Shown: positions 8,365 through 17,081 of the stretch, in pieces
Position numbering within the stretch: position 1 is the first letter of the stretch
Layout of the letters: the number at the start of each line of letters is the position of its first letter
Source: an uncultured Alphaproteobacteria bacterium
GTDB lineage: Bacteria; Pseudomonadota; Alphaproteobacteria; HIMB59
DNA length: 64,000 nt
Assembly (NCBI GenBank): GCA_902515765.1
Contig: CABXVZ010000003.1
Span: 1 to 64,000 of the forward strand
Direction of reading: 5' to 3'
Notes under the pieces: model-generated
Databases searched by the model: none
Told to the model about the DNA's origin: nothing
Seen by the model: only the letters and a program-made list of their open reading frames with translations
Made by a program: the position numbers and the translations under genes

Positions 8365-10487
8365 TAAGATTTATCTAATCCTAAAGCTATTCTTTGTTTC
8401 TTTGTCCAGGCATGGGATATTCTATCTATAATAATTGCTAGTAGCACTATTGCCAAACCAGCAGACAACCCTCTTCCGGTATCTGATCTTTGAAGAGCAT
8501 TAAAAACTTGAAGGCCTAAGCCTTTTCCTCCAATCAAAGGTGTAACTATCTGCATTGCAAATGCCATAATTACAGTTTGATTGAAGCCCATCACAAGACT
8601 GGGAACTGCTAGTGGAAATTTAACTTTGTTTAAGGTTTGAATACCCGTTCCACCAAATGACCTTGAAACCTCTGAGTAGGATCCAGATACTTGGGATAAA
8701 CCAAGTGCGGTCAATCTTATAATAGGAGGTACAGCATAAATAACGGTGGCAATTACAGCTGATACTATATTTCCACCAAAAAACATTAAAACTGGGATGA
8801 GATAGCAAAAATAAGGAAGAGTTTGCATAGCATCTAAGACAACGTTTTGTATATCTCTATACCACTTATTATAAGAAGCTATAATTCCAAGAGGTACTCC
8901 GATTACAAAACAAATTAAAACGGAAACCAAGACAGATGATAAAGTAATCATTGAATGCATCCACATACCGCTAGCGCCTATGAAAGCTAATAATAATGCT
9001 GTGATTGTTGCAAATCTTATACCAACAGTGAAATAACCTATGATAATAAAAACTGTCATTGTGTACCACCAGGGTGTGTGAGTAAGAAATAAATTTAATG
9101 GATTGAGTAAATACAAATATACAAATGCCCTCATTCCTTTAGCAAAAGCAATAAAACCAGGATCTAGTGTCATAGCTTTAACTGCATTCTCGATAGGTTT
9201 TTCTATGTCTATAGTCCAAGTTTCAGGGAATGAGCCAATTGTGTAAAAGTATGCATCAAATAAAAATATTAGAATGAATATTAATACTGATGAGAATAAA
9301 AAAAATCTTTGAATTATAAAATCTCTAACTAGTCCACTATAAGATTTTTTAAATATAGATATAAATTTATCAACTGTAATAGCAAAAAGATTAATGATAT
9401 TAGAAAAAATTATATAAGTTAATTTGACAATTAATCTAAAGGGTAATTCAATTAAATTTGCAATTGGGTACCTTTGCCAATTTTGAGGAAGTATATAAAA
9501 TTTTTGAACATCCTCTGGCAAAGTCTGTCTATCTTTAGTGATGGCACTACTTATTCTGTCAAACATTATTGCCATAAATAAGATACATAGTCCTGCCTCC
9601 ATTGCGTAACCCACATCTAATTTTCTAATTGCTTGCCATACTTGACCACCCAAACCCTCTGCACCTATAAAAGTAGCTAAAACAACTAAGGCCAAAGCCA
9701 TCATGATAGTTTGATTAACACCCATCATAATACTAGGTAATGCCATTGGAATTTTGATTTTAAATAAAAGTTGTATTTTGTTTGAACCAAAAGACTCTGC
9801 GGACTCAATAGTTTCTTTTGAAACTTGTCTGATTCCTAAATTAGTTAATCTTATTATAGGAGGCATAGCATAAATCAGAGTTGCTATAATAGCCGGAGCT
9901 CCACCAATGCCAAAAAAAAACATGGCAGGAAATAGATAAACAAAGGCTGGCATAACCTGCATAGTATCAAGAATAGGTTTTAAGAAATTTTCAAATCTAT
10001 CACTTTGTGAACTAAATATTCCAAGAATTACACCAAAGATTATTGATAAAATTACAGATAAACCCATTAAAGATAAAGTTTGCATGGACACATCCCACAT
10101 ATCTACTGCTCCCCAAAAATAAACTGTGAAAATACAAAATAAAGAGAGCTTTATACCGCCATATGCTAAGGCTGGAAGAGCAACTAAAGACATTACTAAT
10201 ATCCATGGGGAAGTGACAAAGAAATTTTCTAATGCCGTATAACCAGCTTTAAGAAAAGAAGCAAACAATCTAGTAATCCATCTATAGTTCTCTTTCAAAT
10301 AATCTTCTCCCGCATTAATCCATGCAGTAAATTTGAATTCATCCGTAATAGATTTGGGGAATACAGAGGGATCCTCATTAATTATTGAGAGATAATAAGC
10401 AATAGCACCTAATACAAATATACTTAAGTAAACTATTAAATTTTTATTAAATTTATACTTATCCTCAATGTTTTGCATAACAGCCAT
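8364..10487 (-). CDS. Fused two-domain glycine betaine/proline-type ABC transporter permease
   Basis: 707 aa, about twice the length of ProW/OpuAB, with two BPD_transp_1 permease domains in tandem. The first (roughly residues 130-310) has ESFGSNKIQLLFKIKIPMALPSI as its EAA loop and the second (roughly 500-690) has SRSFGGTGIQTLNKVKFPLAVPSL. Both end in a GAEGLGGQVW / GGKGLGLQVF element followed by DRIS. Extra hydrophobic segments precede each domain. It is probably a single-chain replacement for the permease dimer of the importer whose binding protein is at 1073-2074 and whose ATPase is at 10587. The molybdoenzyme gene is translationally coupled downstream. Confidence 0.85.
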   Translation of the reverse strand: MAVMQNIEDKYKFNKNLIVYLSIFVLGAIAYYLSIINEDPSVFPKSITDEFKFTAWINAGEDYLKENYRWITRLFASFLKAGYTALENFFVTSPWILVMSLVALPALAYGGIKLSLFCIFTVYFWGAVDMWDVSMQTLSLMGLSVILSIIFGVILGIFSSQSDRFENFLKPILDTMQVMPAFVYLFPAMFFFGIGGAPAIIATLIYAMPPIIRLTNLGIRQVSKETIESAESFGSNKIQLLFKIKIPMALPSIMMGVNQTIMMALALVVLATFIGAEGLGGQVWQAIRKLDVGYAMEAGLCILFMAIMFDRISSAITKDRQTLPEDVQKFYILPQNWQRYPIANLIELPFRLIVKLTYIIFSNIINLFAITVDKFISIFKKSYSGLVRDFIIQRFFLFSSVLIFILIFLFDAYFYTIGSFPETWTIDIEKPIENAVKAMTLDPGFIAFAKGMRAFVYLYLLNPLNLFLTHTPWWYTMTVFIIIGYFTVGIRFATITALLLAFIGASGMWMHSMITLSSVLVSVLICFVIGVPLGIIASYNKWYRDIQNVVLDAMQTLPYFCYLIPVLMFFGGNIVSAVIATVIYAVPPIIRLTALGLSQVSGSYSEVSRSFGGTGIQTLNKVKFPLAVPSLVMGFNQTVIMAFAMQIVTPLIGGKGLGLQVFNALQRSDTGRGLSAGLAIVLLAIIIDRISHAWTKKQRIALGLDKS

Positions 10488-10586
10488 AATTTAAAAATAT
10501 AATTCCTTGATATATGAATTTATAAAAATTCTTGTATTTTAAAAGTATTAATTCACAATTATAGTGATTTAGTGGTTATATAGGTT

Positions 10587-11621
10587 ATGGATAAAATAGT
10601 TTGTAAAAATATATGGAAGATATTTGGAAATAACGAAAAAAATATATTAAAAAATCTCGACCTTAAACTATCAAGAGACGAGGTTCAGGAAAAAACAGGT
10701 CATGTGGTAGCTGTAAAAGATGTTAGCTTCTCTATCCAAAAAGGTGAAACTTTCGTTGTTATGGGTCTTTCAGGAAGTGGAAAATCTACTTTAGTAAGAT
10801 GTCTTACAAGATTAATTGAGCCTACATCAGGTTCTGTAATAATAGATGATACTGATGTAACTAAAATAAGTAGAAATAAATTATTAGATCTGAGAAGAAA
10901 TAAAATGAGCATGGTGTTTCAGCACTTTGGACTTTTTCCGCATAGAACTGTTCTTGAAAATATATCTTATGGTTTGGAAATAAGAGGAGAAAGAAAACAA
11001 GATAGATTAGACAAAGCCATGGAGTCTTTAAATTTAGTAGGCTTAAAAGGATGGCATAATAATTACCCAAGAGAATTATCTGGAGGTATGCAGCAAAGAG
11101 TTGGTTTAGCTCGGGCTATGGCAGTGGAACCTGAAATTTTAATATTCGACGAACCATTTTCAGCTTTAGATCCTCTCATTAGAAGAGAAATGCAAGATGA
11201 ATTACTAGATATTCAAAGAAAACTACAACGCACTATGGTTTTTATTACTCATGATTTTCTAGAAGCTATAAAAATGGGAGATCACATTGCTATTATGAAA
11301 GATGGTGAAATTTCTCAAGTTGGAACACCAGAAGAAATTGTCGCAAATCCAATCGATCAATACGTTAAAGATTTTTGTGAAGATGTTCCAAAATATAAAG
11401 TTTTAAGTGCGGGTAAAGTTATGAGAAAAGATTGTTCAGAAAAAGCAAAGAGTCTTTTTTTAGATAAAACAAAATGTATTAATGATAATGCTAAAATTGA
11501 AACATTGATTGATCAAATCTGCGAGAATGATACCCCCTATCCTATAATTGACTCTCAATCAGGTGAGTTAATTGGTGAAATAGATCGCACTATTGTTATG
11601 AAATCTATGAAATCAAACTAA
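10587..11621 (+). CDS. Glycine betaine/proline-type ABC transporter ATP-binding protein (ProV/OpuAA-like)
   Basis: 344 aa. Walker A GLSGSGKST at about residues 60-68, Q-loop FQHFGLFPHRT, signature LSGGMQQRVGLARA, Walker B ILIFDEPFSALDP and switch His in FITHDF. The N-terminal spacer KNIWKIFG and the separated GHVVAVKDVSFSI segment are typical of ProV-type ATPases. Residues 270-344 form a short degenerate CBS-like tail ending in the IDRTIVMKSM element, in line with the regulatory CBS region of OpuA ATPases. It is divergent from the fused permease with a 99-bp shared intergenic region and should energise that permease. Confidence 0.87.
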   Translation: MDKIVCKNIWKIFGNNEKNILKNLDLKLSRDEVQEKTGHVVAVKDVSFSIQKGETFVVMGLSGSGKSTLVRCLTRLIEPTSGSVIIDDTDVTKISRNKLLDLRRNKMSMVFQHFGLFPHRTVLENISYGLEIRGERKQDRLDKAMESLNLVGLKGWHNNYPRELSGGMQQRVGLARAMAVEPEILIFDEPFSALDPLIRREMQDELLDIQRKLQRTMVFITHDFLEAIKMGDHIAIMKDGEISQVGTPEEIVANPIDQYVKDFCEDVPKYKVLSAGKVMRKDCSEKAKSLFLDKTKCINDNAKIETLIDQICENDTPYPIIDSQSGELIGEIDRTIVMKSMKSN

Positions 11622-11629
11622 TAAAAAAT

Positions 11630-12541
11630 TTATGTTTTCTTATTAGCCTTTTTATTTTTATCTCTCCAGATAATTATTAAACCTGCAAATACAATCAAAA
11701 GAACACCAGGAAATAATTGATCAAATGGTGCTTCGCCAAAAAATATCCAAGCTAAAATAAAAGATGAAGGTATAGCCAAATATTCAAATACAGCAATTTT
11801 ACTTGCAGCAATTAATCGATATGAATAAATAAAAAGAATAGCTGCGGTTCCTCCAAAAATTCCAATTAAAGATAATATGAAAAAATCACCTTGCCCTTCT
11901 ATATTAGTATGACCCGTGGTAAGAAAAATTAAGAGCAAAGATCCAAGGAAGGATGAGGAAAGTGAATAAAATTGAATTTTACCTGTTGAGTAATTATTTG
12001 GTATAAATTTTAAAACAATAACCTGTACAGCCCATAAAAAAGCTACAAGTATTGGTAATATTGAGTAATAAGAAAATATACTACTATTTGGTTTCATTAT
12101 CATGACAACACCAACAAATCCTATTATTACTGCTGACCACCTATATATCCCCACTTTATCGCCTAAAAAAAAGATAGATAAAATGACTATAAAAAAAGTT
12201 GAAGAAAATGTCAGTGTTGAAGCTGTTGCAAACTCCATATTATTTATTGCAATATAATAAAGAACATTAATTAATAAAAAACAGGAACCTCTAATAAAAC
12301 AAAATAAAATAAATTTCTTATTTAAGTTATTAAAAAGAGATGAGCTTTCCTTATTATAAATTAATAATAATATTAAAGGTATAATTGCAAAAGTATTTCT
12401 AAAAAGAGCTAATTGAATTGTAGAATATTCACCTCCCAAGAATTTAACAATGAGTCCATGAATATCTATAAATATAACTCCTATTACCATTGCTATAATT
12501 GCAAGGAATGTATTTTTTTGATTACTTAAAAAATTAATCAT
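11630..12541 (-). CDS. EamA/DMT-family transporter
   Basis: 303-aa integral membrane protein with about ten predicted helices and two EamA repeats; the second starts near residue 150 (ILPILVAFLWAVQVIVLKF). PxSF ILAWIFFGEAP near the C-terminus is the usual second-repeat motif. The family exports or exchanges metabolites such as amino acids and nucleotide sugars; the substrate cannot be predicted. It converges on the ATPase gene with an 8-bp gap and is divergent from the Fe-ADH operon, a common position for an efflux partner of a catabolic operon. Confidence 0.8.
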   Translation of the reverse strand: MINFLSNQKNTFLAIIAMVIGVIFIDIHGLIVKFLGGEYSTIQLALFRNTFAIIPLILLLIYNKESSSLFNNLNKKFILFCFIRGSCFLLINVLYYIAINNMEFATASTLTFSSTFFIVILSIFFLGDKVGIYRWSAVIIGFVGVVMIMKPNSSIFSYYSILPILVAFLWAVQVIVLKFIPNNYSTGKIQFYSLSSSFLGSLLLIFLTTGHTNIEGQGDFFILSLIGIFGGTAAILFIYSYRLIAASKIAVFEYLAIPSSFILAWIFFGEAPFDQLFPGVLLIVFAGLIIIWRDKNKKANKKT

Positions 12542-12578
12542 GTATTTTCATTTTTAAATTGTTATAAAATTAGATCAA

Positions 12579-13769
12579 ATGAAAAACTTTAAGCTCAATG
12601 AATCAGACATCCTCTCTAATCAGGATTGGACTTTTCCTACAGATACTATTTACGGGCCTGGTAGATTTAAAGAAATTGGACAATTATGTCAAAATAACGA
12701 TATTAAAAATCCCTTAATTGTTTCAGATAGTGGAAGTAAAAATTTATCATTCATTAAAAATCTAAAAACATTACTTTCAGAAAAGGATATAAAATGTTCC
12801 TTTTATTTTGAAATCTCACCTAATCCTCGAGATAATGAAATAGCTAAAGGTTGCGCAGAGTTCAAGAATGGTCAACATGATGCCATTATAGCGATTGGTG
12901 GTGGTAGTGCCATGGATGGGGGAAAAGCTATTTGTTTAACTGTAAATAGTGAAATTCCTTTATGGGACTTAGAATTTGAGCAAACTCCAAAGGTAATAAC
13001 GAAAGAAAATGCTTTTCCTAAGATCATAACAATTCCTACAACTGCAGGTACGGGCGCTGAAACTGAAATAACGGCTATGGTAACTCATCTTGAAAAAGGT
13101 ATGAAATTTTGTATTTGGCATCCGGACGTCAGACCTCTTTTCACACTAGTTGATCCAGAATTAACTTTGGAATTACCATCTAATTTAACTGCTTGGACAG
13201 GTGTAGATGCATTAGTTCATAGCATTGAGGGATATTGTGTTCCAGTTTTCCATCCACTTTGCGATGGAGCTGCAATAGAAAGTCTAAATTTAATATCAAA
13301 ATCACTAGTTCTAGCAGTGGAAGAACCCCAAAACCTTTTAGCTAGAGGTGGAATGATAGTGGGCTCCTATTTGGGAGGTATTTCATTTTTAAAAGGCCTT
13401 GGAAATGTTCACTCTATTTCTCATATGATTGGTGCAGAGTTTAATACTCATCACGGATTAACTAACGCAATCGTTTTACCAGTTGTGCTTCGTTACAACT
13501 TAATAGGAATGGAAGAAAAAGTACAAAGAATGTCGGAAGCAATGCAATTTGAAGATCATTCGGTAGATTCATTCATTAAAAATATTGAAGATATTCTTGA
13601 TAGAGTAAATATTCCAAAAAGTTTAAGTGAAATAAATGTTCCAGAAGATTGTGCTAAAAGAATTGCTGAAAAGGCTATGCTAGATCAAGCGTATGCTACT
13701 AATCCTAAAAAAGCATCTTTAGAAGAATTAGAAGAAATTGTTCTCCAAAGCATTAAAAAAGCTCGTTAG
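12579..13769 (+). CDS. Iron-containing alcohol dehydrogenase
   Basis: 396 aa, group III Fe-ADH. The NAD-binding motif GGGSAMDGGKAI lies near residue 107, followed by TIPTTAGTGAE(T), the metal-site segment DALVHSIEGY, and the ligands in GNVHSISHMIGAEFNTHHGLTNAI. Oxidises an alcohol or reduces an aldehyde with NAD(P). First gene of a tightly packed plus operon (amidase, DMT exporter, homocysteine methyltransferase, enolase-superfamily enzyme) with gaps or overlaps of 11 bp or less. The substrate is unknown; similar enzymes act on maleylacetate, lactaldehyde or short alcohols. Confidence 0.85.
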   Translation: MKNFKLNESDILSNQDWTFPTDTIYGPGRFKEIGQLCQNNDIKNPLIVSDSGSKNLSFIKNLKTLLSEKDIKCSFYFEISPNPRDNEIAKGCAEFKNGQHDAIIAIGGGSAMDGGKAICLTVNSEIPLWDLEFEQTPKVITKENAFPKIITIPTTAGTGAETEITAMVTHLEKGMKFCIWHPDVRPLFTLVDPELTLELPSNLTAWTGVDALVHSIEGYCVPVFHPLCDGAAIESLNLISKSLVLAVEEPQNLLARGGMIVGSYLGGISFLKGLGNVHSISHMIGAEFNTHHGLTNAIVLPVVLRYNLIGMEEKVQRMSEAMQFEDHSVDSFIKNIEDILDRVNIPKSLSEINVPEDCAKRIAEKAMLDQAYATNPKKASLEELEEIVLQSIKKAR

Positions 13770-13775
13770 GCTTTG

Positions 13776-15191
13776 ATGCTTGAAGACCTATCAGTCCAAG
13801 AAATTTTAAATAATATAAAAGATCGAACAGTTTCCATGAAGGAAGTTGCTGAGTATTATCTCGATAGAATTGATAAATATAATCCTCAATTAAATGCAAT
13901 AGTTTTACAAAAAGATAGAGAATTAATAATAAAAGAAGCGATATCAAAAGATAATTTAAAAGAAAAGAATAAACCATTAAATGGATTACCAATTGCTATA
14001 AAAGATTTAACTGATGTTGTTGGATTCAAAACAACCTATGGTTTTCCAGGATCTAAAAATAATACTCCTTTAAAAAATACTTTATTTGTTAATCGTTTGA
14101 TTAAAAGTGGAGCATTAATAATTGGTAAAACCAATACTGCTGAATTGGGAGTTGGCGGACACACTATAAATAGACTCTATGGCCCTACTTCTAATATATA
14201 CGATTTCTCAAAATCAGCAGCTGGTTCAAGCGGTGGAGCCAGTACCGCTGTTGCAGCAGGTTTATTGCCGTTTGCCGATGGAACGGATCAAATGGGATCA
14301 TGTAGAGGGCCCGCAGCTTTTGCAAATATTTATGGATTTAGACCAACACCAGGATTAATTTCAGTTGAAAGAGGAAATCCAAAAAAAAAATCACCAATAC
14401 TCACTACACCAGGTTGTTTTGCTAAGACTCCAGACGATATGGCATTTCTCTTAGATGTAATGATAGGTAGCGATAATCTTGATAAACAATCTTTTGACTT
14501 AAATGATTTTTTTAAAAACATAAATATTAATCAGAATATTTTTTCTTCTTATAAATTAGGATGGCTTTCTGATATGAATGGAAATTACAAATATGAAGAT
14601 GGCATCTTAGATTTATGTGAAAATGCATTAGTTAATTTAGAAACATTGAACTTAAAAGTTGAATTTTTAAATCCTGATCTTGACAATGAAGCCTTATGGA
14701 AAAGCTGGGTTACTTTTAGATCAAAAAGTATTTATGAAGATACAATAGCAATGAATTTAGAGAATATAGACTCAATGACATTCCAAGCAATTTGGGAATA
14801 TAATTTAGGAAAAAAAATTAGTGATAATGACTTAAATATTGCTTTGGAACAAAAAAATAAATGTGTTCAACAAGTAGAAAGTATTTTTAATAATTTTGAT
14901 TTTTTAGCTCTCCCTTCTGCTCAGGTTTTTCCTTTTGATAAGAACAAGCAATTTCCAGAAAATATTAATAACATGAAATTAGACACATATCACCGATGGT
15001 TAGAAATTTTTATTTTATCAAGTCTTTTAGGACTACCTACAATAACAGTTCCTGTTGGTTTCAGTAAAAAAGGTTTTCCAATGGGTATGCAAATCATAGC
15101 CAGAAAAAAAGATGATTTAAAATTATTTGCCTTTGCAAAAAAATATGAACAAGTATTTAATTATAGTAAAAATAAACCTTTATTAAATTAA
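13776..15191 (+). CDS. Amidase signature family hydrolase
   Basis: The Ser-cisSer-Lys triad is visible: Lys in PIAIKDLTDV (about residue 76), Ser in the Gly/Ser-rich AAGSSGGAS (about 152) and the nucleophile in GTDQMGSCRGPAAF (about 175), where Cys replaces the usual Ile after GGS-type Ser. The length of about 471 aa is normal. The track starts at the TTG at 13773; the next codon, ATG at 13776, is preferred. It lies 6 bp after the Fe-ADH stop. It hydrolyses a carboxamide or aryl amide. GatA is unlikely because gatB and gatC are absent, and the operon is catabolic. Confidence 0.82.
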   Translation: MLEDLSVQEILNNIKDRTVSMKEVAEYYLDRIDKYNPQLNAIVLQKDRELIIKEAISKDNLKEKNKPLNGLPIAIKDLTDVVGFKTTYGFPGSKNNTPLKNTLFVNRLIKSGALIIGKTNTAELGVGGHTINRLYGPTSNIYDFSKSAAGSSGGASTAVAAGLLPFADGTDQMGSCRGPAAFANIYGFRPTPGLISVERGNPKKKSPILTTPGCFAKTPDDMAFLLDVMIGSDNLDKQSFDLNDFFKNININQNIFSSYKLGWLSDMNGNYKYEDGILDLCENALVNLETLNLKVEFLNPDLDNEALWKSWVTFRSKSIYEDTIAMNLENIDSMTFQAIWEYNLGKKISDNDLNIALEQKNKCVQQVESIFNNFDFLALPSAQVFPFDKNKQFPENINNMKLDTYHRWLEIFILSSLLGLPTITVPVGFSKKGFPMGMQIIARKKDDLKLFAFAKKYEQVFNYSKNKPLLN

Positions 15192-15197
15192 GAAGCC

Positions 15198-16097
15198 ATG
15201 AGACACCCACATCATTATAAAATAGCATTTGCATTAGCAATTTCTGCAGGAGCTTGGGGAATTTACTGGCTACCTCAAAGGATATTAGAAGATGGTGGTC
15301 TCACTGGTGGCTGGGGTACAATTGCACAAATGATAATAGGTGTTTTAATATTGTCTCCTATTTCTATTTGGCGAAAGATCAAAGGAAGAACCAGTGGATT
15401 AGAATTGCCAATTACAGGCTTATTGGCTGGAGGGGGTTTTATTTGTTATGCATTAAGCTTTCTTTTAACTGATGTAGTTCGTGCATTAATACTTTTTTAT
15501 ATGACCCCTATTTGGACAACAATCTTTGAAATGATGTTTTTAAAAAAAAAACCAGGTCTAGAAAGAGCATTAACATTAGGGCTTGCACTTGGAGGTTTAT
15601 GGATAGTTTTTAGCAAACAAACAATTGTCCCCCTTCCTGAGAATATGGGAGATTGGTTAGCACTTGCAGGTGGAGCTTTATTTGCAGCTGGAATGATACG
15701 TTTGGAAATAGTTAAAACAGATGGAGTATTCCCATTGATTTATTCATTCTTTTTTTACGGTGCCTTATTTAATATAGCTTCGGGTTTCATACTTTCTAAT
15801 TATCTTGGTCCTATGCCGGGAATAGAAGCATTTACTTCTATGTTTACATTCCTATTTGTTATCTCTGTCTTTTATTTTATCCCAACAGGTATAGTTATTT
15901 TTTGGTCGCCCAGTAAACTAGGTGCTGGTTTGTGCTCTATTCTTTTTCTGTCAGAAATAGTAGTTGGCGTTACAAGTTCTAGCATTCTTACAAATGAACC
16001 CTTTGGTTGGCGTGAAATAATTGGAAGTTCAATGATAGTATTCGGGGGAATCTTAGCCGTTGTTTTAGTGCCTAATCCCAAAAATAATGATATTTAA
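15198..16097 (+). CDS. EamA/DMT-family transporter
   Basis: 299 aa with about ten hydrophobic helices arranged as two repeats (first from ALAISAGAWGIYWLPQRIL, second from MGDWLALAGGALFAAGMIRLE). It ends in a short basic/polar tail after VLVPNPK. It lies 6 bp after the amidase stop and overlaps the homocysteine methyltransferase start by 11 bp, so it belongs to the operon. It presumably moves a substrate or product of the amidase pathway across the inner membrane; direction and ligand are not readable. Confidence 0.8.
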   Translation: MRHPHHYKIAFALAISAGAWGIYWLPQRILEDGGLTGGWGTIAQMIIGVLILSPISIWRKIKGRTSGLELPITGLLAGGGFICYALSFLLTDVVRALILFYMTPIWTTIFEMMFLKKKPGLERALTLGLALGGLWIVFSKQTIVPLPENMGDWLALAGGALFAAGMIRLEIVKTDGVFPLIYSFFFYGALFNIASGFILSNYLGPMPGIEAFTSMFTFLFVISVFYFIPTGIVIFWSPSKLGAGLCSILFLSEIVVGVTSSSILTNEPFGWREIIGSSMIVFGGILAVVLVPNPKNNDI

Positions 16098-17076
16098 AGA
16101 AAAATTAAAAACTAAAAATAAAATTTTTTTGGATGGGGGTAACGGATCTGAAATAGAAAAACTCGGGGGAGAAATGAGTCCAGCTTTTGCCGCCCTAACA
16201 ACAAAGACATCTCCAGAAATTGTAATACAAGTTCATGAAAATTTTATTGAAGCTGGATGTGATATTATCACTGCCAATACTTTTGCAACTAATAGGCATG
16301 TTTTAAGTAGTTTAAAATGCGATAATGAAACAGTAAAATTTCTATCTGAGTCTGTTGGATTAGCAAAAAAAGCTATTAAAAATTCTAATAAAGAAAATAA
16401 AGTAGCTGTAGCTGGCAGTCTATCTAATTTCTTTGCATTAAAAGAAAATGAATTTGTTCCAAACCCAAAATTTGTTCCTTCATATAGTCAGGAGGAAAAA
16501 AACTATATAGAAGCAGCTAATGTATTAAAAGACTCCGGTGCTGACATTCTATTATTGGAAATGTTGTTAGACATTGATCATTCAAAAATGCTATTAAATG
16601 CAGCTTTAAAAACAGGACTCCCAGTTTGGGTGGGTTTGAGTTGTTGTATTAATAAGTTTGATAATACCGTAATAGGTAGGAACTTTAGAGCAGAAAAAGA
16701 AAAATCCTTAATCTACGATGAAAACAAATATAAAGAACAACCTAGTTTCTTACCCGAAGATAAAATTATTTTATTGGAGGATATAGTTAAATCTTTAACT
16801 AGGATTGGAGGGGATGTTTATGGAATAATGCATACATGGTTTCAGGATAGCTCTGAAGGTTTGAGGGTTTTAAAAGAAAATTGGAATGGACCCATAATGT
16901 TTTATCCTGAGATTCATAAATTTGATACCAGTACTCATAAGGCAATTATCACTTCTACGGAAGAAGAGTTTGCTAATTCATGTATAGATTTAATTGATGA
17001 CAGTATTCAAATTATTGGTGGATGTTGTGGTGTAACACATAATCATTTAAAAAATCTTATTGAAAGATTTAGTTAA
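16087..17076 (+). CDS. Homocysteine S-methyltransferase family protein (first copy)
   Basis: 329-aa TIM barrel. LDGGNGSEIEKLG at the N-terminus, NTFATNRHVL, and the three Zn ligands: Cys in WVGLSCCIN and the Cys pair in IIGGCCGVTHNHLKNL. The family transfers methyl from S-methylmethionine, betaine or another donor to homocysteine. In this catabolic operon the donor may be the substrate handled by the amidase and the enolase-superfamily enzyme. Its start lies inside the DMT gene (11-bp overlap). It is distinct from the shorter paralogue at 18223-19140, which has the same motif set in the opposing operon. Confidence 0.83.
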   Translation: MIFKEKLKTKNKIFLDGGNGSEIEKLGGEMSPAFAALTTKTSPEIVIQVHENFIEAGCDIITANTFATNRHVLSSLKCDNETVKFLSESVGLAKKAIKNSNKENKVAVAGSLSNFFALKENEFVPNPKFVPSYSQEEKNYIEAANVLKDSGADILLLEMLLDIDHSKMLLNAALKTGLPVWVGLSCCINKFDNTVIGRNFRAEKEKSLIYDENKYKEQPSFLPEDKIILLEDIVKSLTRIGGDVYGIMHTWFQDSSEGLRVLKENWNGPIMFYPEIHKFDTSTHKAIITSTEEEFANSCIDLIDDSIQIIGGCCGVTHNHLKNLIERFS

Positions 17077-17081
17077 TAATA

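Noticed and set aside
13776-15191. GatA subunit of Asp/Glu-tRNA amidotransferase
   Set aside because: No gatB or gatC neighbours, a divergent GSCRGPA nucleophile region, and a catabolic operon context.
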